Shown here piece after piece: positions 30,971 to 41,029 of a DNA stretch of 64,000 nucleotides. Within the stretch, counting starts at the first letter, position 1, and each line of letters opens with the position of its first letter. The position numbers were made by a program, and so were the translations under genes. The DNA is from Lepidostoma basale (Eukaryota; Arthropoda; Insecta; Trichoptera; Lepidostomatidae): NCBI GenBank assembly GCA_022606425.2, contig JAHDVF020001345.1:62001-126000 (forward strand), read 5' to 3'. The notes under the pieces are model-generated. The model was not told the origin of the DNA. It worked only from the letters and a program-made list of their open reading frames with translations, and searched no databases.

Positions 30971-31120
30971 TTGTCGACTCGGCGTAGGAGCGCCGGCACA
31001 CATGTAGGCGGAATACTCGGGGGATCGGGCGTAGCGAGCTAGGGATCCGTAGAGGCGTAGCGGTGTAGAGGTACTACGAGATATCGAGTCTGAAAAGTAA
31101 ACCCCCTTGCGGAAACCCAT
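30971..31120 (-). CDS. Candidate first coding exon, unassigned
   Basis: The minus-strand ATG at 31120 has a good context (AAAATGG) and opens exactly 50 codons up to a donor-like CAA|GTTAAAT at 30971/30970. The product starts MGFRKGVYFSDSISRSTSTP, then LRLYGSLARYARSPEY and ends CAGAPTPSRQ. Codons are GC-rich against a strongly AT-rich background. The upstream 130 bases (31125-31255) are CpG-containing, as in a promoter or 5' leader. No signal peptide or domain is recognised. An alternative reading is an internal exon, because TTTACTTTTCAG just above 31087 is a fine acceptor. It sits in the large Ig1 intron on the same strand, so it may be an alternative first exon of the Ig gene, part of a nested gene, or a chance frame. 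Confidence 0.35.
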
Positions 31121-31121
31121 T

Positions 31122-31260
31122 TTTCATCGTTGCATTGCCTCGCGTAGATTTATTTGAGAGCATTTTAGTTGAAGCGAACCCGCGCGGTAACTATTCTCGC
31201 GCCATTATACCAGTAACTAGAGTAATACACTCGTCGCATTGGGAGACACTCTCGCGATTA
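31122..31260 (-). promoter_or_regulatory. Possible CpG-containing leader or promoter
   Basis: Locally CpG-rich stretch (GAACCCGCGCGGTAACTA, TTCTCGCGCCATTATACC, CACTCTCGCG) immediately upstream of the candidate exon at 30971-31120. No TATA or initiator can be fixed with confidence. Given as a hypothesis tied to that exon. Confidence 0.22.
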
Positions 31261-31261
31261 A

Positions 31262-32805
31262 AAAATGGATTTAGTTTCTTCTTCTTCTTATTTTAACCTA
31301 TCTAAAGTTGGACAGCATCGTGCATATTTTTACTTTTCATACAACAGCTCTCAACAGAGAAGTTGTGCTGCAACTGAATCATTCTAGAAGGTTTTCTATC
31401 CAGGATTTTTGCGAGAGGGAATAGATAATGGTCTAGTTGAAGCGAAAATCCGAAATTAATGGTTTATTTGAAACAAAAATCCGTAAAAAAAATAGACACG
31501 GTGTTATTCAACCTCTGTTAAGATTTAAACAAGAAGAAGAATATGATAGTAATCATATATATAGACAATATCCGAATTGCTATCAAAATTGTTAAAAAAT
31601 ACTGGGTCGAAAATAAACTAAATATTTTATTTAAAAAAAACGTAATACGCCAAATTAATTTCGGTGACGTTATAGTAAAGAAGATATATGTTCTGAAATT
31701 TGATAAATTGTATTTTGTGTATGTATTTTGTAATTAATTGGTATTAATTATAAATAGACTGTTAAATATTTATTTTATTTTAATGGAATGATATGTTCCG
31801 ACATGCTAATGATTATCAAATGAATTTTTAAATGTAACAAAAAATAAAATATCACTTCTAGTAAACGTTTCGATTCGTATTAGTTATTTAAAATTATGTT
31901 TTACAGCATTCTTCAAGAAAAAATCAAATGCATTCTTGCCTTAAAATGTCAAAGTAAGATTTGGTGAAGAGGAATAGGAAAAATGTTTGATTGTTATTTT
32001 TTATTGAGATTGTTTTAATAATTTTGAGGCATTATACCTTATAAACAGTTCAATAGATGACATATACATCTTTACCAAAATGCTACAGAGTTGGTTTATA
32101 AATATATTTTAAAAAGGAGGTAAAAAGTCTACTTCTTTTACAGGTGTGATAATATTAATTACATTTTGTTTTGTGCTGTTTTGTTCCGTTCGTTAATAAT
32201 TTCGTTTATACTTTAATGTTAAGAGAACTGAAAACTATCAAACCGTATACTTTGCTGAATTTCTGAGAAGTAATGACCGTATTTTCACATTCAAACTGCT
32301 TTAAAATCGTTCGAATTTCAAACAACAACAGACTAGAAAATATGAATAAATTACCTTTAAAATATCTGTGATTTTCTACTGCGGTATTCTAGCCTTTGTA
32401 TAACATTTCGAATGCATTAGTATTAGAAAATCGTATTAAAACAATGCACAGATTAATATTGGGATTGGGTAGTCATGTTAAGCTTATATTTTTAGATTCG
32501 AAAACGCATATTGATTTTTTTTAAGATATATTTATTTAAATAACAATAATATTTATATATTAAACCGATATGAGAAATAACTGTTTGCAACGTTTTTCTA
32601 ACGCAATGAATAAGCAAAAAAATTGCTGATGAAAATTTAATAAATATTTTACTGTGCGCATTTAGAAGAAAATTTTCTAAAAAATGAATAAATGAAGTGT
32701 ACTGAAATATTTTTAGATATTAAGCATTTGTTAGATAAATTTTAATATCCATACAAAAATAATAGATAGTATTTTTTTATATTGAATATTGACGTTACCT
32801 TAGTT
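31262..32805. other. Intronic sequence, mostly unassigned
   Basis: AT-rich. A PLE-B scrap is at 31770-31925 (GATATGTTCCGACATGC, AAATATCACTTCTAG, TTTTACAGCATTCTTCAAGA). The 64-codon frame at 31543-31737 shows no convincing domain. Confidence 0.3.
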
Positions 32806-32809
32806 GTCT

Positions 32810-33000
32810 TAAATTTATATTAAATTTTATGTAAGTAACGTTTTTTTAATTTCGTACTTTCATTTGTTTTTTTTAGTTTCGGCCGATTTCAGCTGCTTCT
32901 GGAGAAGATGTCAGCAAGCATCCGAAACCGGTTGAATCTACCAAAATTGAAATAAAACTTAGTATTCATTATAAAATAAGTTTTATATATACATTTTTAA
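32810..33000 (+). mobile_element. Penelope-like terminal repeat remnant
   Basis: TTTCGGCCGATTTCAGC at 32879 and CCGAAACCGGTTGAATC at 32924 flank CTGGAGAAGATGTCAGCAAG: a box resembling CUGANGA, a hairpin, CCGAAAC, then an ACCGGT palindrome and T. This is the same layout as the core at 58498 but decayed. Confidence 0.4.
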
Positions 33001-33084
33001 ATATATATAATGAACAACCAAAGAACTAAAAATTACTAATGTACTATTTTTTTATAAAAATAGCTTATTAATTTTAATTATAAC

Positions 33085-33220
33085 CTCTGTTTTCAGGGAG
33101 TTTTACTTTTCAATAATAGATGTCATTTTCAGTCATATAAAAATATATTGATAAAATTTCTAGAACCCAGACGTTTTCATTCATATAACTAAATAAATAT
33201 GGAGCTTTTCGTCATTATTC
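33085..33220. mobile_element. PLE-B repeat pair
   Basis: CCTCTGTTTTCAGGGAG and AGATGTCATTTTC on the left, then TTCTAGAACCCAGACGTTTT and CATTCATATAAC at 33158-33186. Confidence 0.4.
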
Positions 33221-33224
33221 TAAT

Positions 33225-34335
33225 AACAATACATCTGTAAAAATAGCTATACTCGTATATTCGTATTATTTCAAAACTGATGGTAAATTTTCAAATAAAG
33301 AATTGATAAAATCTCTGTTTTTTAATGAATACGAGTATTATTTTTTTTATACATTTGACACTTACCAATTTATCAAAATGTTTCGTCAACTTTTAGTAAT
33401 GCCATAGACGACACACAAGACGAATCAAGTTACTCACCTAAAACATTATACAAATTCAATAAAATGTAGGTAACTTCAATATTCTATATGATTGGATATC
33501 TATTATTTTTATATGGATATTTAAATGCTTAATATCTAAAGATATTTCTAGTGTAGGTTAAAGTACACTTTTTTATGAAATTTTCTTTAAAATAAAATAT
33601 TTTCAAGAAGGGTTATTCTTCAATGTTATTCTCATGTAAACGCAAAGTTATGTGAAAGGACCTAACTTAGCACCTTGCCGTTCGTGTTTACCTAGAGGGA
33701 TATTTTGACAAGCAGCCGCCTATTTCGGAAATTCCGAAGTAAGTACCCGGCATTTTCGATTTCCCCTGTCTGAATATTTTGAAATTTCCTGCCCCTTCTT
33801 GGAAGACGCTTAAAAAGAGCTTTCTAAACCGTGAGGGTGGTGATTAAATACAGTTTAAAAACAAACAGATACCTTTTGTATAATACAATATGAATAAAAA
33901 AATCTTCGTTCGTATTTTTAAGTATAAAATGGTCATGGAGCCACGTCTCTGAATCATAACTACAAGCAAACTTCGGAGTTTTTTTTATAATTATTTTTAT
34001 TATGTTTATAGTAAATTTGAAACACTATTATAAAATCATATTTTTATGAAATTGTAACAAACAGGTATTTCACCAACCGATTTTGGCATCCACATATGTT
34101 TCAATCAACGATGATATTGCCAACGTCAGTGAGCAAAAGATCTGTCGCCATATTATTTTAAGAATAAAAATAAAGTGATAATTTATATGTATTTTAAACG
34201 CAAGTATCATAGAAATTCCATCAATAAAAAATATTTACTTTTATTTAAATAATATTATCATAAGTAACAATGTAAATAATTTTCAATTTAAAAAGTAACA
34301 ATGAAGGTGTGATACCGTTTTAGCTTATATAAAAA
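33225..34335. other. Unassigned sequence
   Basis: No gene recognised. 33620-33840 is less AT-rich and single-copy here. 34075-34155 keeps a weak PLE signature (ACCAACCGATTTTGGC, AACGATGATATTGCCAACG). Confidence 0.25.
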
Positions 34336-34339
34336 TATC

Positions 34340-35640
34340 TTTATTATTCGCCATAACTTTGTGTTGAGGATTCAGTGAACTGTGTTCCTTTATTTAACAC
34401 ACACAACACAAACTTTATTAAAAAAATAAATTAATGTTAAAATATTTTCAAGGTTGGTAGCAAAATGTTTTTTGGGATTTTATATTACACTTATATTTGG
34501 GTCCACTTCATAACCACCCTGAAGATAGAGACTGCAAAGATCTCCGAAACTTCAGTCCAGAAAAACGAGTTACACGGATTTTTCCAAGATCCATAAAAAC
34601 ATATTATTCTTATCTCTTTAAAATAAAGTGTTAAGAAAGTAAAATCAATACAAATGACTGACGAAGCAAAAAACGAATTTCTTGAAGTGTTCGTAACATT
34701 AAATTTTACGAGGTTAGGTTGTTGGCCTAACGCCCAACCCCCTTACTAGGAAGACCAGGGATTTTCTGTGGAAGTGTTCTTTCCTTTAGCTGGGGGTGAC
34801 CGGTTTTGTGGCGCCGAAAATCGCCATTCGCCCTCTCTCTGTGGCACATCAAAATACGAGTACGTCTTATATGCCACACACACACATTATCATAAAGATC
34901 ACACTTGGACGCCAGAGAGTCGGACTAGATGGTAGTGTTGCTGATGTTATGCAACTATGGCGTTTCATGGCATTTACTGGTACACATATCTTCTAGCACA
35001 CGGTATGTCCCCCCACGGCCCTAGCCATCTATTCAAACCATAATAAAATAATTATAAATTAATATAATGAAACAGTTATGTTAATTTATTGTTTCTTGAA
35101 AAATTATGTTAAACTCTATATTAAATAATTAATACGAACATTTGTAATAGTATGTTTTAGTTTGTATTAGATGTCATTCCCACAAAATATAATTAAAATT
35201 CCCAAAAAATATATAAAAAACAAACGTTTTCATTCGTATTAGATTTTAATGTTGGTATCATTACATTATAGCAATGCAAAATTACTGATAACGATATTTG
35301 TTAAAAAGAAAATATTTTCCCAAAGTTTGAGGAACACCCCGATGAAATGATGATGGGGAGACACATAAATCTCCCGGGGGTGCAATCTTTGTAATAGTTA
35401 GCGGTCTGGGTACAGGGGATACTAACCTCCCCGTAGTTGGAGGTGCACTGGGACAATTGTTTATGGGCGGATCTCTGATTTAATGGTATTATTTCGGTCT
35501 TTAGCGATGCCCCGATGAAATTACGGTGTTGCTTAAATGACCCGAGATATATTAACACCAACAACTATGAATATGAGATTATACCAAGATTACACAACGA
35601 AAATGTATTAATTCAGTAGTGTGTATAGTGTTTATTGTTA
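34340..35640. other. PLE start-motif scrap and two GC-richer repeats of unknown class
   Basis: 34345-34400 is the inverted PLE start motif (ATTATTCGCCATAACTTTGT). 34720-35030 is GC-richer (GGTTAGGTTGTTGGCC, CTGGGGGTGACCGG, CCCCCCACGGCCC). 35330-35545 is likewise (ATCTCCCGGGGGTGCAATC, AACCTCCCCGTAGTTGG). Both look like 3' untranslated regions of retroelements but carry no diagnostic motif. 35100-35245 has PLE-B ends. Confidence 0.3.
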
Positions 35641-36180
35641 ATTTTCGCCACAGGTGTTTCATCAACCTATGTTGACATCACCTACGTAACACTTTCAAAT
35701 CAAATCAAATCAATTTCAATTTTCAATTTTCTTAAAAGATATTACAAACAACAATTATAGTTTAAGGCATCTATTGAGAACAGGTAAAACATAAAATAAT
35801 ATATAATACCAGGAACGCATGAGAGATGGTTCAAAATTAGGAATACAAAATACTCTCAAAGTCAAGAGTACTTGTCTTCTGAACGTACTTTCACGAATAT
35901 GAAAGACGTCGATCTCCAAAGCGATTATGTTCAGCAGTTTGATTGCTTTCCCCACCGGCATCAAGAGAGGCAGATTGGTTCTGCATACTGGGAGATAAAA
36001 CAATCTGTGCTGACGCTGTTGAAGATAACCATCTGTGATGATGTCAACAAAGATTGACGAAATGGCTGTCGCGGAAAAAAAAGCTTTATAATAAACCGTG
36101 ATACCATAAACAGCGTTTTTTTATTTAAACAGTTAATAATGTTGAAGTATCACAGGGTTTCGACCAAAACAATGGACTGT
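35640..36180. mobile_element. Repeat D pair inside a Penelope-like repeat
   Basis: Repeat D at 35697-35960 starts with (AAATC)n at 35697-35720, the inverse of its tail. It is flanked by PLE sequence: CGCCACAGGTGTTTCATC and ACCTATGTTGACATCACC at 35647 on the left, and GATGATGTCAACAAAGATTG, ACGAAATGGCTGTCGCGG at 36037-36075 on the right. The two PLE halves could be one copy split by repeat D. Confidence 0.45.
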
Positions 36181-36239
36181 CTTATAAATAAAACAATAGT
36201 GTATATTTACTACTGTACCACTCATCATCTCAAAGATTT

Positions 36240-36895
36240 AACATGAAAATCTCCATAGACAAGACAAAGAGCACGGTTACATCAAGGCAACCAGCACGAT
36301 GCAAGCTTGCATTAGATAATAAAATATTAGAACAAGTGATGCATTTCAAGTACTTAAGTGTTGATGTATCAAGCAGCAGTGACCTCTACGGAGAAGTAAG
36401 TGATCTAACAAACAGGGCCGCCGTTGTGGCTGGCTGCTTGATGAATGTTGTTTGGGAAAATAAAAATATGCTAAAGGAGAGCAAAATTCTAATCTACAAG
36501 ACATGCGTACGACCTATAATGACATATGGAATAGAAACGAGAGCTGACACCATCAGAACAAAAAGTCTCCTAAGAACCACAGAAATGAAGACTCTCCGAT
36601 CCGTTGCGGGAACGACACTCCGAGACAGAATAAGACATTCTGAAATAAGAAATATCTGCAATGTAGAAGAAGTCGTGGGATACGGAAGACTTAGAAGACG
36701 CTACTGTAGAGATCACGTGGAAAGAGCATGTTCTGAAAAAGTGATCAATATAGCCGCAAATAAAGTACCAAAAGGAAAGCGACCGGCAGGAAGACCGCCT
36801 AAAAGATGGCGAGACAGTTGGACATCTGTATCCCAGGAACAGGCTTCGAAAAATACAGGACACTGTCCTAAATAAAGCAGAAGAAGAAGAGTATA
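36240..36895 (+). pseudogene. RTE-D LINE 3' part, long open frame
   Basis: A 210-codon open frame (36243-36875) with KISIDKTKSTVTSRQPARCK, VMHFKYLSVDVSSSSDL, LMNVVWENKNMLKESKILIY, KTCVRPIMTYGIETRADT and RSVAGTTLRDRIRHSEIRNI. The end is RPAGRPPKRWRDSWTSVSQE and an AGAAGAAGAAGAG tail. This is the post-polymerase part of an RTE-type polyprotein (thumb-like region and C-terminal domain), about a fifth of a full element. It is the least interrupted LINE frame in the window, so it may be young, but it lacks the endonuclease and catalytic YADD. Relatives are at 46745, 53925, 57835 and 63460. Confidence 0.8.
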
Positions 36896-36899
36896 ATGT

Positions 36900-37140
36900 C
36901 AGCTGTTGTGCATTTATATTCCATTGTACATAAAATAAACATTAATGTCAATATTTAAATTCAATAAATTGAACATAATTATTTTAATAATATTTTTGAA
37001 AAGAATTTGGTTTACTGCCCCTGATCTGTATGTATATAAAGGAGTAAGTTTATTACAGTGTCACCAGTCTGTCAATGCCAACCAGCCTGGGGTAACAGGC
37101 CGCTGTCAAAATATAGACAAAAGTAGGAGTTGTCGTTAAA
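36900..37140 (+). mobile_element. Penelope-like terminal repeat scrap
   Basis: CCCCTGATCTGTATGTATAT, then GTCACCAGTCTGTCAATGCC, AACCAGCCTGGGGTAACAGG. It matches the inverted repeat at 61264-61380 (core CTGTCGA plus GCCAG/CTGGC). The hairpin and GAAA box are lost here. Confidence 0.45.
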
Positions 37141-37149
37141 AAACATAAC

Positions 37150-37395
37150 TTACTTCCTAACTAACCATCACACCGTCTCCCCGAAGGGGTTGGCAGAAAT
37201 AATATACTGCCACACTGTTTTTTCCTGCCATACCTCTCTCGCTTGCTCTACGTTCATACATTTCAACCGATTTCTCCGATTCCTCACCGACATTCAATAA
37301 TTGAGTTATTTGATGGTGATACGTTTTCCTCGGTCTTCCTCTATTTCTGGTTCCATTTACATCGTTAACATCTACTTTTTCTCACCATTTATAAT
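37150..37395 (-). pseudogene. RTE-A LINE 3' end
   Basis: CTAACTAACCATCACACCGT, CCCCGAAGGGGTTGGCAG, then the CMNVE..RE..Q region, GTTTTCCTCGGTCTTCC and GGTTCCATTTACATCGTTA in reverse. Truncated after V-N-D. Confidence 0.75.
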
Positions 37396-37546
37396 TTGAA
37401 CGATATTTTTGGAACTTGTTTTTAAAAATATATATTTAAATAGTCCGTTGTTTTGGCCGAAACACTATCATATTTTATTTTCACTGTTAAAATTTACGAC
37501 ACTGTTATGATATCATAATTTTTACTATTCACTTTTTGAGTGTCAC

Positions 37547-37582
37547 AACAGCTGTTTCGCCAACCGATGTTTGCATCATCAG
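37547..37582 (-). ncRNA. Hammerhead-like core, PLE copy
   Basis: Minus strand: CTGATGA box, extra T, GCAAAC/GTTGGC hairpin with one mismatch around loop ATCG, GAA, palindrome ACAGCTGT, T at the cleavage position. Stem II carries a mutation relative to its mate, so activity is less likely. Confidence 0.4.
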
Positions 37583-37619
37583 GTGTTACAAACAACTTAC
37601 ACCTGATTGTTTGTAGCAC

Positions 37620-37655
37620 CTGATGATGCCAACATCGGTTGGCGAAACAGTTGTC
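37620..37655 (+). ncRNA. Hammerhead-like core with perfect 6-bp stem II
   Basis: Box CTGATGA at 37620-37626, extra T at 627, stem II GCCAAC (628-633) with GTTGGC (638-643) around loop ATCG, GAA at 644-646, an eight-base ACAGTTGT (self-complementary if G-U pairs are allowed) at 647-654, and C at 655. The first two stem I pairs (C-G, A-U) form. This is one of the two best matches to the hammerhead consensus here, apart from the extra base before stem II. Confidence 0.55.
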
Positions 37656-37699
37656 GTAACACTCAAATATTGAATATTAAAAATGGTGATATCATAACA

Positions 37700-38325
37700 G
37701 TGTTATTGATTTTAACTATTATATCAAAATTTATTTAAACTTTAAACAAGTTCCAAAATTCTCTTATTAAATCCTAAACACATTTTATTCCAGATTGCGT
37801 GATTGAATTATTTATGTTAAGTCTATCTACGCTACATTCAGACACAATAATCAACTAGTTGCACGCTTCAATTAATGTAAAATGAAACTATTATTCCATA
37901 ACTATGGACGGAGACACTGACGATATGACAGCACTCCGCCGCTGACAGCTGCCAGAACTGACAAAACAAATTTACTTACTGCTGGAAGACAATGAGAAAA
38001 TACTAAATTTTGGCTAAATGTAATTAACCATTCGTATTATTATGAGGGGTTTGATTTGGTAATAGGGCTACGATGGAGTATGCTTTGCTGGAAAGTATGC
38101 CCCTAAAAAAATCGTAATGCGCCATGTTGCAACAATCCAGCAACACTACTACCAAGTCCAACTCTTTAACGTCGTCGAGTGTTCTCTCAGGCCCCTTGAA
38201 CCCCGGGCAATGATCTAGGTATGGACCTGGTGGAAGGAGCTGATCTGTGGGAAGAAATACAAGCCTAACTAAACAAGGTAGCTGCAATCTCTGGCGTTAT
38301 AAAATCCACAATATGTAAAAACAAA
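37700..38325. other. Unassigned sequence
   Basis: An 87-codon minus-strand frame at 38024-38287 includes LVRLVFLPTDQLLPPGPYLD. I recognise no family, and base composition suggests a retroelement 3' region. Otherwise AT-rich. Confidence 0.2.
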
Positions 38326-38327
38326 GA

Positions 38328-38770
38328 TATGGAAATTAAAAGTAAGACGTAAAACATGCGTAAGACCAATAATAACATATGGCGTCGAAGCTAGCACAGA
38401 CACAGTAAGGACCAAACAAGTTTTGAGGACTTGCGAGATGAAGACACTGAGGACGATATCAGGCTAGACACTGAGAGATCGCGTGAGAAACACCAGAATA
38501 AGAGAGATATGTGAGGTTGAGGATATTATAAGATGGAGTAGACAGCGAAAAAGGGACTGGTACGGTCATGTTCAAAGAATGGACACCACCATACTCCCCT
38601 ATATTGAATTGCATAATCAGGCTCTTGGGACTCGTCCCCGTGGAAGACCTCCTAAAATATGGAAGGACGGCTGGGAATCTATCTCACAGGAGGAGCAACA
38701 CTCTGAAGAACAGACCACATAGGTCTACAATAAGAAAGAAGAAGAAAAAGAATTTTCTATTGAGATGAAT
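38328..38770 (+). pseudogene. RTE-C LINE 3' end
   Basis: KTCVRPIITYGVEASTDTVR, TKQVLRTCEMKTLRTISG, stop, TLRDRVRNTRIREICEVEDI, IRWSRQRKRDWYGHVQRMD and RPRGRPPKIWKDGWESISQE, ending in an AAGAAAGAAGAAGAAAAAG tail. Third RTE lineage of the window; related copies at 43455 (minus) and 60918 (plus). Confidence 0.8.
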
Positions 38771-38774
38771 GTAT

Positions 38775-39050
38775 TGAATATATAGGCAACGTTAGCCATG
38801 ACTACTAAGTACTCTTTGTATACTATACAGGCAAGGTAGACGTACTTTACGGTAAACCAAAATGAGCTAAGGACGAATTAAAATCCCGAGAGGGCTATAA
38901 AATTTACGGAAAGGTTAACCGTACACACATACGTTCAATTGTATGTTATTTGAAACCAAAACAGACAACCCGTTATTTGCTAAACTTTAAACCTACGTTT
39001 CTACGAAAATAACTATCTAATTAAAGTGTTTTAAAATTCTCAATTATTTT
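38775..39050. other. Unassigned sequence
   Basis: No gene or repeat recognised. Confidence 0.2.
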
Positions 39051-39054
39051 TTTT

Positions 39055-39450
39055 AAATAGTCCATTGTTTTGGCCGAAACATTATGACACTTCAACATAA
39101 TTAACTGTTAAATTTACAACACTGTAATAATATCACAATTTTTTCGTGTAAACTTTTTGATAATGTCGCAACAGCTGTTTTGCCAACCGATTTTCGCCAA
39201 CAGTTGTTTGTAACACCTGATAATGCTAACGCAACATTTTCAAAAAGTGTATAATAAAAATTGTGATATTATAACAGTGATGTTAATTTAACAGTTAACG
39301 AATTATTTTTTTAAATTATTGATTGAATAAATCGATGTTTTTCATTGACTACAGACTGATGATGCCAGCTGGCCCAGCGAAACTGGTCGCTATCGAAATA
39401 AAAAGAAAAAGTGGAAGTTGTTTTTAAAAAACACATCGTTTTATTTAAAG
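39055..39450. mobile_element. Two Penelope-like terminal repeats
   Basis: 39058-39305 is the same inverted pair type as 37435-37695, decayed (CAGCTGTTTTGCCAACC, CACCTGATAATGCTAACG). 39345-39445 is a different family with a plus-strand core at 39356-39388. Confidence 0.55.
39356..39388 (+). ncRNA. Hammerhead-like core, PLE copy
   Basis: Box CTGATGA at 39356-39362, extra T, GCCAGCTGGCCCAGC (outer GC/GC pairs only, with an alternative inner CAGCTGG), GAA at 379-381, ACTGGT at 382-387, C at 388. The stem II differs from the consensus of this family (GCCAG/CTGGC, compare 61281) and looks damaged. Confidence 0.35.
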
Positions 39451-39454
39451 AGAA

Positions 39455-39650
39455 TTTCCATTGGGTGATTTCAGTTAAGGATTATCATATTTTAAGTTTC
39501 ATTCCTAGAGATTGGTTTATAGAAAAGTCTACTGAGATCTTTGCTGGTTTTTGGCATGCCATTTGAACCTTTTGTAATGTAGTTCCCGTTGCTTTTCATG
39601 TATTTTGTATACATCGGGTCATTTGAACCACGTTTTTTTAGCTATTGATT
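39455..39650. other. Unassigned intronic sequence
   Basis: No feature recognised. Confidence 0.2.
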
Positions 39651-39651
39651 C

Positions 39652-39835
39652 TCAAGGCATGTGATAGGCATATAGTCTTATGCCATTTTTATTGCCACGT
39701 GAATTCTACCGGACCAAAGACAGTGTGACAATTTTGTTATTTTTATATCACTGTAATCGCCGGGAATCGAACCCGGGACCTTCGCTGTGGTAGTCATAGC
39801 TGTTGCTTTTCTCCCACGAAGACCGCCATTCATAA
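39652..39835 (-). mobile_element. SINE-2 copy (nearly full)
   Basis: The minus strand starts with a tRNA-like head (AATGGCGGTCTTCGTGGGAG), has the B-box-bearing GGTCCCGGGTTCGATTCCCG at about 39760-39779, and then CACTGTCTTTGGTCCGGTAG and GAATTCACGTGGCAATAAAA. The B box here is the canonical GGTTCGATTCC, best preserved of the copies. The tail lies near 39655. Confidence 0.65.
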
Positions 39836-39854
39836 CAAATGTTTAATTCAGCAC

Positions 39855-40116
39855 TGAGTCGGCTCTGAGGATAGGTGGGCTGAAGTGGCGGTGGGCTGGC
39901 CATATTTGTCAAAGAACCGACAGCCGATGGGGATGACAGGTTCTGGAGTACTGTGCACAGTTTTCCGTAGAGTTGGATGTTCTCTTACCCACTGGACCGA
40001 TGATATCATAACGATTGCTGGATGTGTTCGGATGTGGGGCGATGGATGGCAATGGTAGTGGCGTACTTTGGGAGAGGCCTACGTTCAGCAGTAGACGACA
40101 GATAGGTGATAAGAAG
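39855..40116 (+). pseudogene. RTE-E (BovB-like) LINE 3' end beside an exon
   Basis: Plus strand reads LRRWAEVAVGWPYLSKNRQP, then frameshifted GSGVLCTVFRRVGCSL, HWTDDIITIAGCVRMW and LGEAYVQQ.TTDR, ending in AAGAAG. The order is that of the BovB-like C-terminus (RWAGH..R, GRPPTRWTDD, LGEAYVQQW). It ends about 15 bases below the GT of the Ig exon donor at 40131, antisense to the gene. Confidence 0.75.
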
Positions 40117-40131
40117 TAAGCAGGAACTTAC

Positions 40132-40253
40132 CTTGTACTCAGAGAGATGGTTGACGCTGCACGTGAAGTGAACATCTCTACCTTGGGTCACCGTCAGGTT
40201 ATCCAGAGGAGCGAGGAATTCAGGTAGAATATCTGGCTGCACTGCTATCTGAC
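40132..40253 (-). CDS. DIP/lachesin-like IgSF gene, exon: first half of Ig1
   Basis: Second recognisable exon. It lies between acceptor ATTTCAG and donor AAG|GTAAGTT. Two bases complete the glycine codon from the first exon, then 40 codons encode QIAVQPDILPEFLAPLDNLT, VTQGRDVHFTCSVNHLSEYK. PEFL.PL.N.TV.QGRDV.FTC is the hallmark start of Ig1 in Dpr-interacting proteins, with the first Ig1 cysteine in HFTC and a candidate N-glycosylation site at NLT. Phase 1 in, phase 0 out, matching both neighbours. The donor is closely followed by an RTE fragment and the upstream intron is about 10 kb. The mature N-terminus probably falls near QIAVQPD. Confidence 0.93.
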
Positions 40254-40254
40254 C

Positions 40255-40580
40255 TGAAATATAAAATATGTTTTTATCATCTCAAGGCATTTTATATAAT
40301 CAAATTATCTTATACCTAATTTAATCTAATAATCAAAATGCTTTAATATTTCTGGAACAATGATGTAACATAAAACCACAAACTTAATATTTAATATTAG
40401 AAAAATCGTCCGTTTTCCAGAAATTTCATTATACTCGTTTTTTTTTGTACAACACGAGGCTGTTATAGGGTGCAGCGGCCCCCTTTCATCAGTCACGCTC
40501 GTTTACTACCTAGGCTGTCTCTCGTCCTTCTGGGACTTAAATTTAAGGTATCAAGATGCTTGTATATATATATATATTTT
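40255..40580. other. Intronic sequence with a (TA)n run
   Basis: PLE-B scrap at 40395-40435 (ATCGTCCGTTTTCCAGAAAT). Short GC-richer stretch at 40460-40530. (TA)n at 40562-40580. Confidence 0.35.
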
Positions 40581-40582
40581 AA

Positions 40583-40680
40583 CCATTTTTCCTTCATCCA
40601 TTCGTTCCATATATCCAAACCATCTTGGTGTTCACTTCGTAATTTTATTTAGGACGCATTCATCTGTCTTAGATTCATAT
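40583..40680 (-). pseudogene. RTE-A-like LINE internal scrap
   Basis: Reverse complement of the RWFGHMER region: TTCATCCATTCGTTCCATAT, ATCCAAACCATCTTGGTG, then TTATTTAGGACGCATTCATC. Confidence 0.5.
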
Positions 40681-40689
40681 CTTGATTCT

Positions 40690-40935
40690 TTGATTGAAAG
40701 GCACGCAGAACGTTGAAGCACAGCGCAGAGACGACGCCGCTGAGAGTAGGAGGATGAGAAAGGAGAGACCATTGGGAGACGGTGGCTGCTCCATTATCAA
40801 CGCCTTTCCCTGTCCCAGATCCCGCAGAATATGTGGGTCCAAGAATGGACTCTTTAGTCACATACCCACAACAGCGAAGGACAGTCTTCCTCGGACACAA
40901 GGGACAGCCGATGATGATGAAGATTATTATAATTT
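40690..40935 (+). pseudogene. LINE C-terminal zinc-finger end
   Basis: An open frame (40694-41044) has RRRDD-type basic residues, then CSIINAFPCPRSRRICGSKN, GLFSHIPTTAKD. This resembles the C..C.R.C.S..GL.SH..... tail present at the C-terminus of many arthropod non-LTR polyproteins; the second cysteine of the first pair is replaced (CPRS). It ends in GATGATGATGAAG. Confidence 0.55.
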
Positions 40936-41029
40936 AATATTGAGAATAATTTTGAGGAGAAGCAGATATGCCAGGATTAAAGTGATGCTGAAAGAGCCAA
41001 AAATTATGTCAATTAAAAAAATAATTGCA

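Larger units (their letters stand above)
37435..37695. mobile_element. Penelope-like terminal repeats, head-to-head hairpin
   Basis: Inverted pair with arms around 37495-37600 and 37605-37690. Outer left segment: AGTCCGTTGTTTTGGCCGAA. Each arm has one hammerhead-like core (37547-37582 minus and 37620-37655 plus). The right arm core is canonical in box and stem, the left one has a mismatch. Confidence 0.65.

Noticed and set aside
31543..31737. 64-codon frame as a Penelope reverse transcriptase piece
   Set aside because: YIDNIRIAIKIV is only loosely similar to a polymerase box, there is no catalytic DD, and no other Penelope coding sequence is adjacent.
36243..36875. 210-codon open frame as a host gene
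   Set aside because: Its motifs (CVRPIMTYGIETRADT, LRDRIR, GRPPKRWRDSW) are the C-terminal part of RTE-type retroelements, and four related fragments lie in the same window.
38024..38287. 87-codon minus-strand frame as a gene
   Set aside because: No recognisable domain, no splice or promoter support, and neighbours are retroelement fragments.
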